Shown here piece after piece: positions 39,838 through 50,692 of a stretch of 64,000 bases of DNA. The stretch covers positions 3,924,501-3,988,500 of the forward strand of contig NC_088921.1 in assembly GCF_038396675.1 (NCBI RefSeq). The letters are read 5' to 3'. The notes under the pieces were generated by a model, which worked only from the letters and a program-made list of their open reading frames with translations, searched no databases and was not told the origin of the DNA. This DNA is from Hydra vulgaris (taxonomy: Eukaryota > Cnidaria > Hydrozoa > Anthoathecata > Hydridae). Made by a program: the position numbers and the translations under genes. Position 1 is the first letter of the stretch. The number at the start of each line of letters is the position of its first letter.

Positions 39838-40002
39838 TTAATAAATGTACATATCAAATGTCACAAACAAATAATCAGCAGTATCTCTAGTGTTTTCTAC
39901 CAAGAAAGTTAGACGTGCATGACTAACTTGTGCAGTTTTATTTTCCTTGTTTCTGGCTGCAACAGCTTCAATAGTCTCAGACAAAGAACCTATTTGATGA
40001 TA
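39838..40002 (-). CDS. Possible terminal exon, unrecognised
   Basis: On the minus strand an acceptor TTTTTAG precedes 54 open codons ending in TAA (39838-39840). The sequence starts YHQIGSLSETIEAVAARNKE and ends DYLFVTFDMYIY. It has a balanced amino acid composition unlike translated AT-rich noise. It could be the last exon of a minus-strand gene, perhaps the TSP1 gene upstream. However, the open frame needs a phase-0 acceptor, whereas the TSP1 exons end in phase 1, so a direct join would fail. I recognise no domain. Confidence 0.35.
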   Translation of the reverse strand, partial: YHQIGSLSETIEAVAARNKENKTAQVSHARLTFLVENTRDTADYLFVTFDMYIY

Positions 40003-40283
40003 CTAAAAATACATAGTAATAGAAGCACCATGAATTATTATTTTATGTACAGGTTGTGACATAAGTAGGTTTTTTTAAATGTTATTAGTAATGAATGCAA
40101 ATAGATATTCAGATTTCTGATTGAAAATCTACATCCGGTCCTGTAGTCGTGCTACGTTTATTCTGATTTAGGTTCTCTTTGTGGTACACTATAAATAAGG
40201 TAATAAATACATTACAGCATATACAATACCAACAAAAATGTCTAACCTTGAAGTGTTTTTGTGAAACATAGTGTAAACAATTT

Positions 40284-40680
<397 letters not shown>

Positions 40681-40682
<2 letters not shown>

Positions 40683-41082
40683 AACAATTTTAAAAGAAAT
40701 TCTACAAAATAGAGTGCTCAATCTTCTTAAAAGAACAGAGCAATTATAAATTAGTAGAAAATCACTTAACGAAAATTTTTTACATTTTACACTGTGCTTT
40801 ATCAATAAAAACTCATCAGAAATGAATGATCAAATTAATAAAACTTCAATTTATACCAAAAATTAAACTACAACTTCCTGTAATGTATATAAAAAAAAGA
40901 AGGGCGGAGAAAAATTGACCCCCCCCCCTCCTTATGGATCATCCATAAATGTATGGATATTATACCATAATATTATTATTTATTTAGTACCTAAATTACA
41001 GGATTAGTTAAACTTTTACTGTATTGGCACAAAATAACTATGAACAAAAATTTATATAGAATCAAAGCAATACAAAACTTAC
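40681..41082. other. Intergenic or intronic DNA
   Basis: A C run (CCCCCCCCC) near 40920 is followed by non-coding sequence. From about 41005 the sequence aligns with the intron beside the TSP1 exon at 49472 (ATTGGCACAAAA, AACTATGAAC, AATCAAAGCAA), showing that intron and exon were duplicated together. Confidence 0.6.
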
Positions 41083-41203
41083 CTGGACAAAGTACTCCAC
41101 TATTATAAGCCATAGTTTGAGAAACAGCGCAACCACCTCCTAATGTGATTAGACTGACATGATTCAGAGCAACTACTCCATGCACTCCATGCACCATAAG
41201 TAC
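41083..41203 (-). pseudogene. Broken TSP1 exon, deleted copy of the 49472 exon
   Basis: Keeps acceptor and donor (CCAG|GTAAGT) and begins GTYGAWSAWSSCSESCQSN, almost the same as the exon at 49472-49645. Compared with it, 47 bases after the CQSN codons and 6 more downstream are missing. The length is 121 instead of 174, and the loss of 53 bases destroys the frame. Inclusion in an mRNA would shift the reading frame. Confidence 0.85.
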
Positions 41204-41378
41204 CTGTTTTTATTAAAAACTTTTTTTCAAATAAGCCATTTAATGAAAAAACAAGTTGCAAAAAAAAAAAAAAAAGTTAAAAAGCCAGTTTAATTTTTAT
41301 TTTTCAAATTATTTCAAAAATATTATTTTACATTGATTTTTGTTGATAAACTGACTATTTCAGTATTTGAACACGCAC

Positions 41379-41543
41379 CTGGACAATAAACTTGCACATT
41401 GCAATTTTGAGTATCAGTCAACACTGCTCCATTACAATTGTCATTAAAAGTAGCACCAACACATTGACGATTTCTTGTCTGAGTAGGTGAAGTGAAACGT
41501 AACTGACAACTTGCTGAACATGCTCCCCGTGCACTAATAAAAT
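41379..41543 (-). CDS. TSP1-repeat exon
   Basis: An open cassette exon of 165 bases with acceptor TTTTAG|ATTTT and donor CCAG|GTGCGT, phase 1 at both ends. It encodes one thrombospondin type 1 repeat with six cysteines in the usual spacing: RGACSASCQL, TRNRQCVGA, NDNCNGAV, TQNCNVQVYCPG. The WSxW tryptophans that normally precede the first cysteine are absent (DFISARGACSAS), so the N-terminal edge looks altered. TSP1 domains are extracellular, in adhesion and matrix proteins. It belongs with the neighbouring minus-strand TSP1 exons. The donor is somewhat weak. Confidence 0.75.
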
Positions 41544-42081
41544 CTAAAATGTAACCAAAAATATAGGAAAATGCATGCAGTAACAAACCTAACTACTAAC
41601 AGGATGATTTCCAAAAAGTTTTTCTAGTTTTTTAAAACCACTTAGTTCTTAGGTCACTACAAATTTTTTTAAAAACTTATAATGCTCTCTTAACGTAAAA
41701 TTTCAATGTCTTTTAAAATTCAATATTTATTAAGAAATTTAAAAAAAAACATTTTCTTTAAACTTTATCCCACAAACAGCTGCTCATCGTTATAAAAGTA
41801 TAAGGACCTGAACCTGACTGTACCTATTTTTAACTATCATTTTTTCATTTATATTAAAATTTTAAAGAAATAACAATTATATATTACATACTAATAAATT
41901 TCACTTTTATAATTGTAAACGAAATTATATGAGATGGACTTATAGAGAATCGAGGAATTTATTTTATTTTTATTTAAAAATTTATTTAAAAATTTAAAAT
42001 AAGTAAAACCTATTTTTTACATGTTAATAACTGAATAAAAAGCACATTAATTTCGTTTTTATAATAATAAAGGAAAGTCCC
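41544..42081. other. Intron between TSP1 exons
   Basis: AT-rich, nothing recognised. Confidence 0.5.
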
Positions 42082-42255
42082 CTAGACAAGATACTCAAGT
42101 ATTACAGTTTTGAATTTGAAAGCTTGTTTTAGGACAACTACCATTCAATGTAGCATCAAGACGTTGCCGAGTCTGAGTTTGAATTAGAGAAACATTTGGA
42201 TTGGACTGACAACTTTCTGAGCAAGCTCTCCATGTACTTCATGCACCATAATTAC
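42082..42255 (-). pseudogene. TSP1 pseudo-exon with stops and a lost donor
   Basis: Exactly 174 bases long, like the intact exon at 49472. It begins NYGA and then has TGA where the first tryptophan codon (TGG) should be, a second TGA in the last cysteine region (CNT-stop-VSC), arginine in place of the third cysteine (QTRQRLDA), and GG instead of GT at the donor (CTAG|GGGAC). The remaining marks are ACSESCQSNPNVS and LNGSCPKTS. Confidence 0.85.
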
Positions 42256-42427
42256 CTATTGTTAAAAAAATTTATTTGCAAAAGCTATAAATAAATTTAT
42301 TTTTCCCGGTGGATATGTATTTATATTTTTTGCAAAAATGCATTGATAATTAAAACTCATTCTGATACTGTCTTGGAAAACAGTTGAGTATGTTTGCAAA
42401 TATATAAAAAAATTCAGATATAAAAAA

Positions 42428-42487
42428 CATCTCTCACCTAAACAAGGAACATTTTGATAAAAATGTTTCTTGTTCAGGTGAGAGATG
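42428..42487. repeat. 28 bp inverted duplication across a splice donor
   Basis: Arms at 42428-42455 (CATCTCTCACCTAAACAAGG...) and 42460-42487 match at 26 of 28 positions around a 4-base loop GATA. Each arm contains the sequence of the TSP1 exon end and donor. Confidence 0.93.
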
Positions 42488-42658
42488 TTCCTTGTACAAA
42501 GCTGTTGATCATTTAAACTGACATTATTACAGCCTACATAATTGGATTCCACATAGAAGTACCAATACAAGTTTGGCTTCTATATTGATATGGACCATTG
42601 ACTTGAGTGTTACAGGAGGCAGAACAGGCATTCCAAGAACCCCAACCACTCAATATTC
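42438..42658 (-). pseudogene. TSP1 pseudo-exon expanded by an inverted duplication
   Basis: Starts after an acceptor (ATAG) with GILSGWGSWNACSASCNTQV and SQTCIGTS. A frameshift follows, after which the other frame reads NYVGCNNVSLNDQQLCTRN and ends QNVPCLG at a good donor (G|GTGAGA). The excess length comes from a 28 bp inverted copy of the exon end plus donor placed inside the exon (see 42428-42487). It could not give a normal TSP1 domain. Confidence 0.82.
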
Positions 42659-43122
42659 CTATTTTGAAATTTTAGGAATAATTAATAGAGCAACCATAGT
42701 AAAAAAATACAATACTATTTGTTTTAGCATGTTTTAATTAAATTAGCATAATGTTTTATGTTGCATTGCTATATAGTTGTTAAACATATTTATCTTATAA
42801 TTTGCATGACTAAACATAAATGTAGCGATTGCTATTGAAACAATTACTAATGAATATAATAAAATTAATTAAATAACGTATGAAATGTAGTTGGATTTAA
42901 CTCCAAGATCTTAAACATTAAATTTACTATATGTGCACGACATTTGTTTCAAGGTAAAAATTGAATCAAAATGGTTTCTTTTTTTCTTTAAACAAGTTTG
43001 TGTTATTAAATAATATAATTTTGATATGATTTAATTATTTTTACTTATTTATTTTAAACAAAGCATATTTGAAACAATAGGCAAAGCGAAGCATATAATT
43101 AAAAAACATTTTATAATATTAC
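42659..43122. other. Intron between TSP1 exons
   Basis: AT-rich, nothing recognised. Confidence 0.5.
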
Positions 43123-43282
43123 CTGGACAAAGAACCTCTGGATTACAGTTTTGAGTTAAAACTTGTCCATTACAGTTACCACCTAAAGAAGCTCCTGAAC
43201 AAGTACGAGTACTGGTTTGTGTTGGCACAGTATAATCCAGTTGACAAGAAACAAAACTGCAGCTTTCATGATAATAAGCATA
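43123..43282 (-). CDS. TSP1-repeat exon, N-terminal edge altered
   Basis: Acceptor TTTTTAG and donor CCAG|GTAATA enclose 160 open bases with six correctly spaced cysteines: ESCSFVSCQLDY, TRTCSGASLGGNCNGQV, QNCNPEVLCPG. The start (YAYYHESC) lacks the WSxW tryptophans, and its frame requires a phase-0 acceptor although it ends in phase 1. In a row of phase-1 exons it would shift the frame, so it is either an alternative start of the row or already non-functional. Confidence 0.6.
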
Positions 43283-44465
43283 CTAAAAATTTACAATAAA
43301 TATAATAACAATTATATTACAATTATTATAATAAATATTATAATTATTAAAACAAATATTAACTCTTTATCTTTAACTCTTTAAACAATTTATCAAATCT
43401 AATGATTAGAATAAAAAATATATTAAAAAAAATGCAAATAAGTAGTATCAGGTTTGTGACTATAATTATACGGTTCCCAAAACTTAAGGTTTAGTTGATT
43501 TTTATCACCAGAACTTATGTAAATTAAAATAGAAATATATTTACTTGATTACCATTTTATAAAATGCTGGTCTGCTTACATGAAAATTTAACTCAAAGAA
43601 AAAGCGTTGAAATTTTAGGAATGGTTTTTTCTTAATGAAACACACATTTACACAGTCACAAATTTATTTGAATATCTTTCTTTTAAAATTGTGCAAAGTT
43701 ATAAATTTCTGCAAAGTTAGGCTATTTGATTACGCTATAGCAAACTCTGTTTTTAAAAGAACAAGTCAGATTTAGCAACTGAAAACAAAAATCATAAAAA
43801 AGCAATAGATTCTAAAATTACTCTAAAATTTTATTCACAAAAAAATATAGCACACAGTTTTTCAAATCTTTTAGTTTACAACTTGCTGTCTATCGCACAG
43901 TGTAATATATGAAACAACTTGGCATGTGCATTAGCTTGCAAATATAAATATTTTTGAGAAAGCCTGGTTATGTGTTTTTTTACATAAAATAAAGTAAACA
44001 TAAATTTCTAAACTAAAAAATATTTTTCTTTTCATACTAAATTGAAAAAAAAAAAAATTTTATTTGCAGCACTTATGCAACCCAAACATTACAACGAACA
44101 ATGAACAATTTTCATATATATGAAATAAATAAACAGGGTGCCTGCTCAGAAAAATCAATAAGTGTCCATTCCCCCCCCCCCCCCTTATTACTTATTAGAA
44201 TTTTACATTATTACAATTAGAATTTATAAGAATATATTTTGAATCGTTAACTCAAACCCGTGATACAATAATATTTGCTACCACTAAATTTACTAAAACC
44301 TTTTAAATTAGTCTATAAATAAAAAGTATATAAATGGTTTAGAAATGACCTACCATACCGTTATTATACTTTATACTTTTATTCATATAAAATTATAAAG
44401 TATAGTATATTTAATTTTATATTAAATTTGTTTTGTATTTTAGTGTTCATTTTTGTATTTTAGAT
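43283..44465. other. AT-rich DNA
   Basis: No gene recognised. A run of 14 C lies at about 44170-44184. From about 44430 the sequence leads into the truncated LINE. Confidence 0.5.
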
Positions 44466-46185
44466 GAAGTTGTTCTGCAGGCTCCTATAGAAGAGATAAT
44501 GATTCTTGGAGCAGATTTTAATGGACATGTTGGTGAAGGGAACAGTGATGATGAGGAAGTGATGGGTAGGTATGGGGTTAAAGAAAGGAATACAGAAGGA
44601 CAGATGGTGGTACATTTTGCTAAAAGGATAAAGATGGCTGTAATTAACACTTATTTTAAGAAAAAGGAAGAGCACAGGGTGAGGTATAAGAGTGGGGGAA
44701 GAGGCACACAGGTCGACTATATCCTCTATAGGAGAAGAAACCTGAAAGAGGTTAGTGATTGCAAGGTGGTACCAGGAGAAAGTGCAGCTAAACAGCATAG
44801 GATGGTGATAGGTAAGATGGTTTTGGAGGTGAAGAAGAAGAAGAGAGTGAGAGCAGAACCTAAGATCAAGTGGTGGAAGTTAAAGGATGAGGACTGTTGT
44901 GTAAAGTTCAGGGATGAGGTGAGACAGGCACTGAGTGGTGGTGTTCTGGATACCTGGAAAGGGACGACAAATACAGTGAGGGATGTGGCTAGGAAGATAC
45001 TTGGTGTGACATCAAGACAGAAGAAGATAGACAAGGAGACGTGGTGGTGGAATGAGGAAGTTCAGGAAAGTTTAAGAGGAAAGCAGTTGGCTAAAAAGAA
45101 TTGGCATTTTCAGCAAGATGAAGAAAGTAGACAGAAGTACAAGATGATGTGTGGCAAGACAAAGAGAGCAGTGGCAAAGCTAAAGAAAATGCAAATCTGT
45201 GTGAGAAGTTGAACACTATGGAAGGGGAAAAGGATCTGTACAGATTGGCCAGACAGAGAAACCGTGATGGGCAGGATGTGCAGCAGGTTAGGATGATTAA
45301 GGATAAAGATGGAAATGTGTTGTCTAGTGAAAAGAATGCCTTGGGAAGGTGGAAGGAGTATTTTGAGGAACTGATGAATCAAGAGAATGATAGGGAAGGA
45401 AGGTTAGAAGAGACAGAGGTTGTGAATTAGGAGGTTCCCCAGTTGAGCAAGGAGGAAGTAAGGGCTGCAATTCAGAGAATGAAGTGTGGTAAGGCAGTTG
45501 GACCGGATGATATTCCAGTGGAGGCATGGAAATGTTTGGGAGAGATAGCAGTGGAGTTTTTGACAGGGTTATTTAACAGAATCTTGGAAGGTCAGAAGAT
45601 GCCTGAGGAGTGGAGACATAGCATAATGGTGCCAATTTTCAAGAATAAGCATGACGTTCAGAGCTGTAGTAATTACAGGGGAATAAAGTTGATCAGTCAC
45701 AGCCTAAAAATCTGGGAAAGAGTAGTGGAAGCTCGGCTTAGAGGAAAAGTAGAGATCTGTGAGCAGCAGTATGGTTTCATGCCAGCTAAGTGCACCACAG
45801 ATGCTATGTTTGTTCTGAGAGTGTTAAAGGAGAAGTATAGGAAAGGACAGAAGGAGTTACATTATGTGTTTGTAGACTTAGAGAAGGCTTATGAAAGCGT
45901 TCCGAGACAGGAGCTGTGGTATTGTATGAGGAGGTCAGGAGTAGCGGAAAGGTATGTGAGGGTGGTGCAGGATATGTTTGAGAACAGTGTGACAGCAGTG
46001 AAATTTGCAGTAGGAATGACAGACAGGTTTAAAGTGGAGGTAGGACTACATCAGGGATTAGCCCTGAGTCCCTTCCTGTTTGCAATTGTCAAGGACAGAC
46101 TGACGGACGAAGTTAGACAGGAGTCCCCTTGGACTATAGTGTTTGCTGATGACATTGTGATCTGTAGTTGGAGTAGAGAGCAAGC
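44466..46185 (+). pseudogene. RTE-like LINE, truncated at both ends
   Basis: Starts inside the endonuclease (EIMILGADFNGHVG, then GRGTQVDYILYRRR and AAKQHRMVIGKM). A linker full of Lys/Trp (PKIKWWKLKDEDC) leads to the RT: MKCGKAVGPDDIPVEAWK, QQYGFMPAKCTTDAMFV, YVFVDLEKAYESVPRQEL, GLHQGLALSPFLFA and an intact catalytic IVFADDIVICS. A frameshift lies near 45195 and a TAG near 45428. The C-terminal thumb is missing because the sequence changes at 46186 into another element. Similar proteins are often annotated as craniofacial development protein 2-like and belong to RTE-type LINEs (inference). Its G-rich, low-AT composition stands out, implying a young insertion. Confidence 0.88.
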
Positions 46186-46725
46186 CAGGCCTTGTTACGA
46201 GATTTCGAGAGTTTTTTTTTGTTATTTATCAGTTACCGATAACATATTCGTGATCATAATTTATTTTCATAAATTAAACAAACGTCATTAAAACTTTACG
46301 TTATTGAATTAACAATAAACAAAATATCTTATTAATAAAATATTTACATTAAAATAAATTGTGCATTTTTTAAACTATTATGACAAAAAATAATTTTTAC
46401 ATTTAAAAGGAATTTATATATTTAATTCCTTAAGATAAAACTTAAAACACTTTACTTTTTTTAACTTATTTTTATCAACAATAAAAAAAAATATTAAACA
46501 AGCTGTTTTTTTAACAAAAAATCTATTAGTTTACAATTGTGGTTAAATGCTTTTACTTACGACTTAATTTCTTCAGAATAAACGTCACATAATCGATATC
46601 AAAAGATAATTAAAAATATTCTAAAAGATATAAGTTTTTGCGTAACGCAAAACTGCTGAACGCGTAGGCAAATCGCCTTTTCGCAAGCAAAATGCGAGCT
46701 GCGTAACGCTTCTTAACAAGGCCTG
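46186..46725. mobile_element. 540 bp TIR element related to the 11.5-13.5 kb repeat
   Basis: Begins CAGGCCTTGTTA and ends with its reverse complement TAACAAGGCCTG. After about 30 bases the whole remainder (46218-46725) matches 12955-13462 at high identity. It is therefore an internally deleted derivative keeping the right 510 bp. The neighbouring 8 bases do not match on the two sides, so no target duplication is seen. Non-coding. The GC-rich right part (CTGAACGCGTAGGCAA) is conserved between copies. Confidence 0.75.
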
Positions 46726-46730
46726 ACACA

Positions 46731-46731
46731 C

Positions 46732-46802
<71 letters not shown>
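46731..46802. repeat. (TA)n microsatellite
   Basis: TA run directly beside the 540 bp element. The overlapping minus-strand frames are artefacts. Confidence 0.95.
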
Positions 46803-46807
<5 letters not shown>

Positions 46808-47505
46808 TGTCTCTTTGTAAAAGGCATTTTTAAAATACATGAATTTCAATATGGGTGTAAGTGAAAAAGAGTACGATACTTTAGTAAAGCATAAAAAAAA
46901 ATTTTTAAAACAATTTTGTTTAAGATTTTAATAAGCTTTAGGTTGCACTTTTTCTTTCTTTGCAAAGTTTTAGTTACCGATACTGTGTACAAATCATACA
47001 AATCATAACTTTATTATTATTAATTTTCCCTACAAATCATATATATATATATGATTTAGAAATCTTTTTGTGCGCCTTACAAATTATATATGTATATATA
47101 CACACACACATTCAAAATATGTCTACATTCTCTCCACAAGCCTAATTTTGTTCAACTTTGTTTAGAGAATAACCATACAAAAAATTGGACCAATCTGAAC
47201 AGTTTTAGAGGTCGCTATGATTTCATCATTTGTTTGACAATACTCAATTTTATAATTTGGTGTAATTGAACATCTATCTCAACACTGGTAAATAAATTAA
47301 TGCTTGCTGAAAAGCAGATGCTATATGAATTTACTTATATATCTAAAATTTTTTTGTTGTCTATAATTTGCTGCCCAATTTGTAATAGGCACATGCCTGC
47401 AGTATTTCAATAAACAATTTATAATGATTATTTTTTTGTTTCTGGTAACAAATAATTTATTTTCTTATACTTATTATTCTTATATCAACAGATTCATCAC
47501 CACTT
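46803..47505. other. AT-rich DNA
   Basis: No gene recognised. A short TA run lies near 47038. A possible splice acceptor TATCAACAG at 47483-47491 precedes the decayed gene below. Confidence 0.5.
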
Positions 47506-48866
47506 ATGGCAGTTACTACAAGAAGCTCTGCAAAGGTATGGCTCATTGGGAAGGCATCTAAGCAGCTCTCATCATCAAGATTGGCAACAAAATGAGATGT
47601 CCTCCGTTGTCTCCTCTTTCATCATCTGGAAGAGCATCTCACAATAAAGGAGAGCATTCATCATACTATTCAAGAGCTGATTGTTGTGTGGAATAAGGCA
47701 AGAATCCCAACACAAAGAATTGATTCTGGAGAAAGAAAACTTCAGAAATTATACGATTCCTATCAGCTTCTAAAAAAGAATCGAGCTACAGACCTAGAAA
47801 GTTGTAGAATTAAAAACCAGATGTCCAAGGACACACTTTATGAGCTTTTTGACTTGGCAACTAAAACCGCAATGGAGACAATAACCATTGCTGAAGATAG
47901 GCAATTTCTTGCATTGCAACGAGAAGATGTTACCAGCCTCAGCATGGTCGGAGTTGATATGAACCTACTGGCAAAGGAAGCCAGAAAGAGAGCTCGAGAT
48001 CAAGCATTTGATGCAAGGTTATCAAAACAGCAACACTCTAGTGGTCCTGTCACAGCCAACATCAGCAGTTCAGAAGACAGTCGAAACAGCAATGATGACC
48101 AGAGTTTTGAGATTCTGTCTTCTGCATTGCAATCTATTTCTTCTACACCAAAGCCAAATCGTCTGAAAAGTATTGTGTCAAGCCTAGAAGTTGCTAGAGC
48201 TTTGGACAGACTTTACGCTGACTGTTCAAGAGAAAAAAGATCTAGTAGAGCTTGCAATGTTTGTGGCATTAATTTATGGACGTTTTTGGCAAGAAGCTCC
48301 CCTGGCTGCAAATGCTCCGTTTAATGATGCTCAAATGCTGAAACAGTTCCAAAAGTATCCAAACCGCACAATCGCCGTTGCAGCTTTTACTGTATTTTCT
48401 CGACACCTTTGGTTCTTCTAAGAACATCTTATAGGTATGGCATTTTTTGATACTTGGCTTGATCTGGATGTAAAGAGGGCCATGGTAGTTAACCTCCAAC
48501 TGCCTAAAACAACTCTAGCACTGAAGAGAGTAGATTCCAAGAATACCGACTTCAACATTTGTGACTATGAGAACCTATAGTTTATTCGAGTTGTTGAGCA
48601 AAGGCCAAAAACTTCATTTCAAAAGATCCTAAATATTGGGAAGACAATGAATCATATCAGAAGTTGGCAGAGAGAGTCCAAAGAATGAAAGTTGTTAATG
48701 ACAGCGCGGAACGTGGAATTGCATTAATTCGACAGTACAACGAATCGATTACAAAGGATGAAGAACAAAGTCAGTTCCTACTTCGTTTTGTTCAACGTCA
48801 CTGCCAGCTATACCCTACTTCATCCAAGGCAGCCATGTTGGCAAAAAATGACAAAATTGTTGATTA
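47506..48866 (+). pseudogene. Decayed repetitive gene of unknown function
   Basis: From ATG 47506 (MAVTTRSSAKVWLIG) the frame meets TGA at 47593 and continues as HHTIQELIVVWNKARIPTQR, then LQKLYDSYQLLKKNRATDLE. It runs open to about 48190, with a Ser-rich stretch near 48050-48160. A frameshift leads to VQEKKDLVELAMFVALIYG, YPNRTIAVAAFTVFSRHLWF, a stop at 48419, then MAFFDTWLDLDVKRAMV, another stop near 48578 and a second shift to AERVQRMKVVNDSAERGIAL and KDEEQSQFLLRFVQRHCQLYP. I recall related proteins as a repetitive, unnamed family in Hydra and some other invertebrates, probably from a mobile element. The block VNDSAERG...KDEEQ may be its catalytic end, which is a guess. Confidence 0.7.
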
Positions 48867-49238
48867 ATAAACATACATTTTCCAACATATTCACAATATT
48901 CTTGCTTGATATTACATTTTTGTTTAAAAATTACGAAACATTGAAATACTTTAATGAAAATTGATCAGATGACCTATATTAATTAGATACTTTGCAAGCA
49001 TTCATATTTACCTGATTTAAATTGTTACTTTCTTTAATTTTGAAATTTGATATTAAATAATAGTGAAAACTTAAATTTTTTGATTTATTATCATAGTGTT
49101 CAAAAAGTCAAAATTTATAGCAACCCCCAAATATTACCAAATTTGCTTCAAATTTGGCTACAATATTGCAAATATTATTAGGAACAAAGGCAGCCTTGTG
49201 GAGAAATGAATTTCAATAATTTATAATTTTGGACCACC

Positions 49239-49322
<84 letters not shown>

Positions 49323-49471
49323 CACACACATACAGATAATTCTACCAAAATTACAGCAGTAATTAAACTATTATTGTATTAATAGTTGTAACTACTATTG
49401 GCACAAAACAACTATGAACCAAAATATATAGAGAAACAAAGCAACAGAAAACTTTCTGTTAAAAAATATAC
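48867..49471. other. Non-coding DNA with a (TA)n tract
   Basis: TA run at 49242-49318 followed by CACACA. The stretch from about 49350 is the duplicated intron also seen at about 41005. Confidence 0.65.
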
Positions 49472-49645
49472 CTGGACAAGGTACTTCACTACTAAAAGCC
49501 ATAGTTTGAGACCAAGGCCCAGCACAACCACCTCCTAATGTAGCCCCTAGACATGGTCTAGTCTGCATTTGAAATTGGGTTGCAACAGGATTAGACTGAC
49601 AAGATTCAGAGCAACTACTCCATGCGCTCCATGCACCATAACTGC
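49472..49645 (-). CDS. TSP1-repeat exon
   Basis: An open 174-base exon with acceptor AACAG|GCAGT and donor CCAG|GTATAT, phase 1 at both ends. It encodes GSYGAWSAWSSCSESCQS with the canonical WSxWSxC start, then QTRPCLGATLGGGCAGP and EVPCPG. Five of the six usual cysteines are visible: the fifth (normally QNC) is replaced in QTMAFSSE. It is the best preserved of the row, and its sequence and flanking intron were duplicated to 41005-41210. Confidence 0.75.
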
Positions 49646-49727
49646 CTGTTTTAAATTAAAAAACATTTTTAGAAAATTAAAATTTTAACAAACTTTATAT
49701 AAAATTCATTTTAAGAACAAATTTTAC

Positions 49728-49784
49728 CTAAAGAAGCAACATTTACATTACAAGTTTGTTGACTACCACAACTACATTGACTAT
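49728..49784 (-). CDS. Short TSP1-derived exon remnant
   Basis: A 57-base open stretch between a possible acceptor ATAAG and a donor TTTAG|GTAAAA, reading DSQCSCGSQQTCNVNVASLG, similar to the second half of a TSP1 repeat. Its borders are phase 1 and its length is a multiple of three, so it could be skipped or included without harm to the frame. The first half of the domain is missing, and it is likely a remnant. Confidence 0.4.
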
Positions 49785-50290
49785 CTTATATATAAACTCA
49801 TTAAAATGTTTAACAAATAGACCTTATATCATTATAAAATCAAGTCAAAAAAAAAATTGCAGAAAAAAACTTTATAAATGCATATAAACATTACATCAAA
49901 AAATGTTTTTTATTAGATATAAATGTTTTTCATTTGTTTATCATTTAAACAAAAATAAAATATTTGTTTTTTATTACAAATGCCTTCTACCAGACAGTAG
50001 CAGTTTATAACACCCATGGTAAGCAATCATTTCTGGCCGTTACTTGACCTAGGACCCCAAGACAAGGCATAGTAAATACCAAATTTATTTTCTGCTTGGC
50101 ATTTTTTTTATACAATTACATAATACTTATGCTTTTTATGAGTAATAAATTAAGATAATACAAAACTTATGTACCAAATTATAATTTTTTTGTAAATATT
50201 GTTGCAAAAACTTGAACTTTTTGCATTTCCTGAGTATCTTTTTGCTGTTCCCTAATAAAAATTTGTTTATAAATTTAATATTTTCTTTAC
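49785..50290. other. Intronic DNA
   Basis: At 49980-50090 words such as CTACCAGACAGTAGCAG and GGACCCCAAGACAAGG recall the 5' leader of the 4.3 kb LINE, but the match is too short to call. Confidence 0.45.
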
Positions 50291-50692
50291 CTTGACAAGG
50301 AGTACTTGTGTTGCACTCTTGTGTCTCTAATAAAGATCAAATATTAATGCGGTAGTGGTGTAGTGGTAGAGCGCTCGCTTCATAAGCGAGAGGTTTGAAG
50401 TTCGATTCCCGCCACGTCCCTGGTAGTACCGTGCTCAACTTGTTTCTCCGCGCAGCGGCTTTGTTCGTCAAGGTTCGTGTTTTGGAGTTAGAGAGTTGAG
50501 AGAGGGTTATAACCACAAGTAGCCTCCTCATCTCTAGTGGCCTTCTTGGCCTTGGGGAGGTGAATTATAAAAAAAAAAAAAAAAAAAAAAAATATAAGAT
50601 CCAAGTCCAGAGGAACATGTTTTAAACCAAGATGTTGTCGGAGAACCACTGTCTAATCTACGGCTTTCTGACATGCACCCAACTACTCCATT
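50291..50692 (-). pseudogene. TSP1 pseudo-exon split by a SINE
   Basis: On the minus strand the first part (about 50593-50692) reads EWSSW and, after a one-base shift, CMSESRRLDSGSPTTSWFK and TCSSGLGSY. The SINE at 50349-50592 follows. The second part (50291-50346) reads ETQECNTSTPCQG up to a donor CAAG|GTAAAG. Together they form one TSP1 repeat interrupted inside the coding part. The usual acceptor AG before EWSSW is also missing. Confidence 0.78.
50349..50592 (+). mobile_element. tRNA-derived SINE, complete copy 1
   Basis: The head resembles a tRNA: TAGTGGTAGAGCGC (A-box region), an anticodon stem CTCGC and loop TTCATAA with anticodon CAT (Met type), and GTTCGATTCCC (B box). The body is about 150 bases (GTTGAGAGAGGGTTATAACC) and ends in an A tail to 50592. 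The words AAGATC lie on both flanks and may be part of a target duplication. It is not counted as a tRNA gene because of its tail and copy number. Similar copies are at 51404 and 32188. Confidence 0.9.

Noticed and set aside
44447..45527. Minus-strand frames over the RTE-like LINE
   Set aside because: Shadows of the plus-strand coding frame.
46178..46733. 8 bp target duplication for the 540 bp TIR element
   Set aside because: Left GAGCAAGC and right ACACACAT do not match.
49980..50090. Fourth copy of the 4.3 kb LINE (5' leader only)
   Set aside because: Only short words match (GACAGTAGC, CCCCAAG.CA); not enough to support a call.
50349..50421. Functional tRNA-Met gene
   Set aside because: The tRNA-like head is followed by a conserved body and A tail and occurs in several copies, so it is a SINE.
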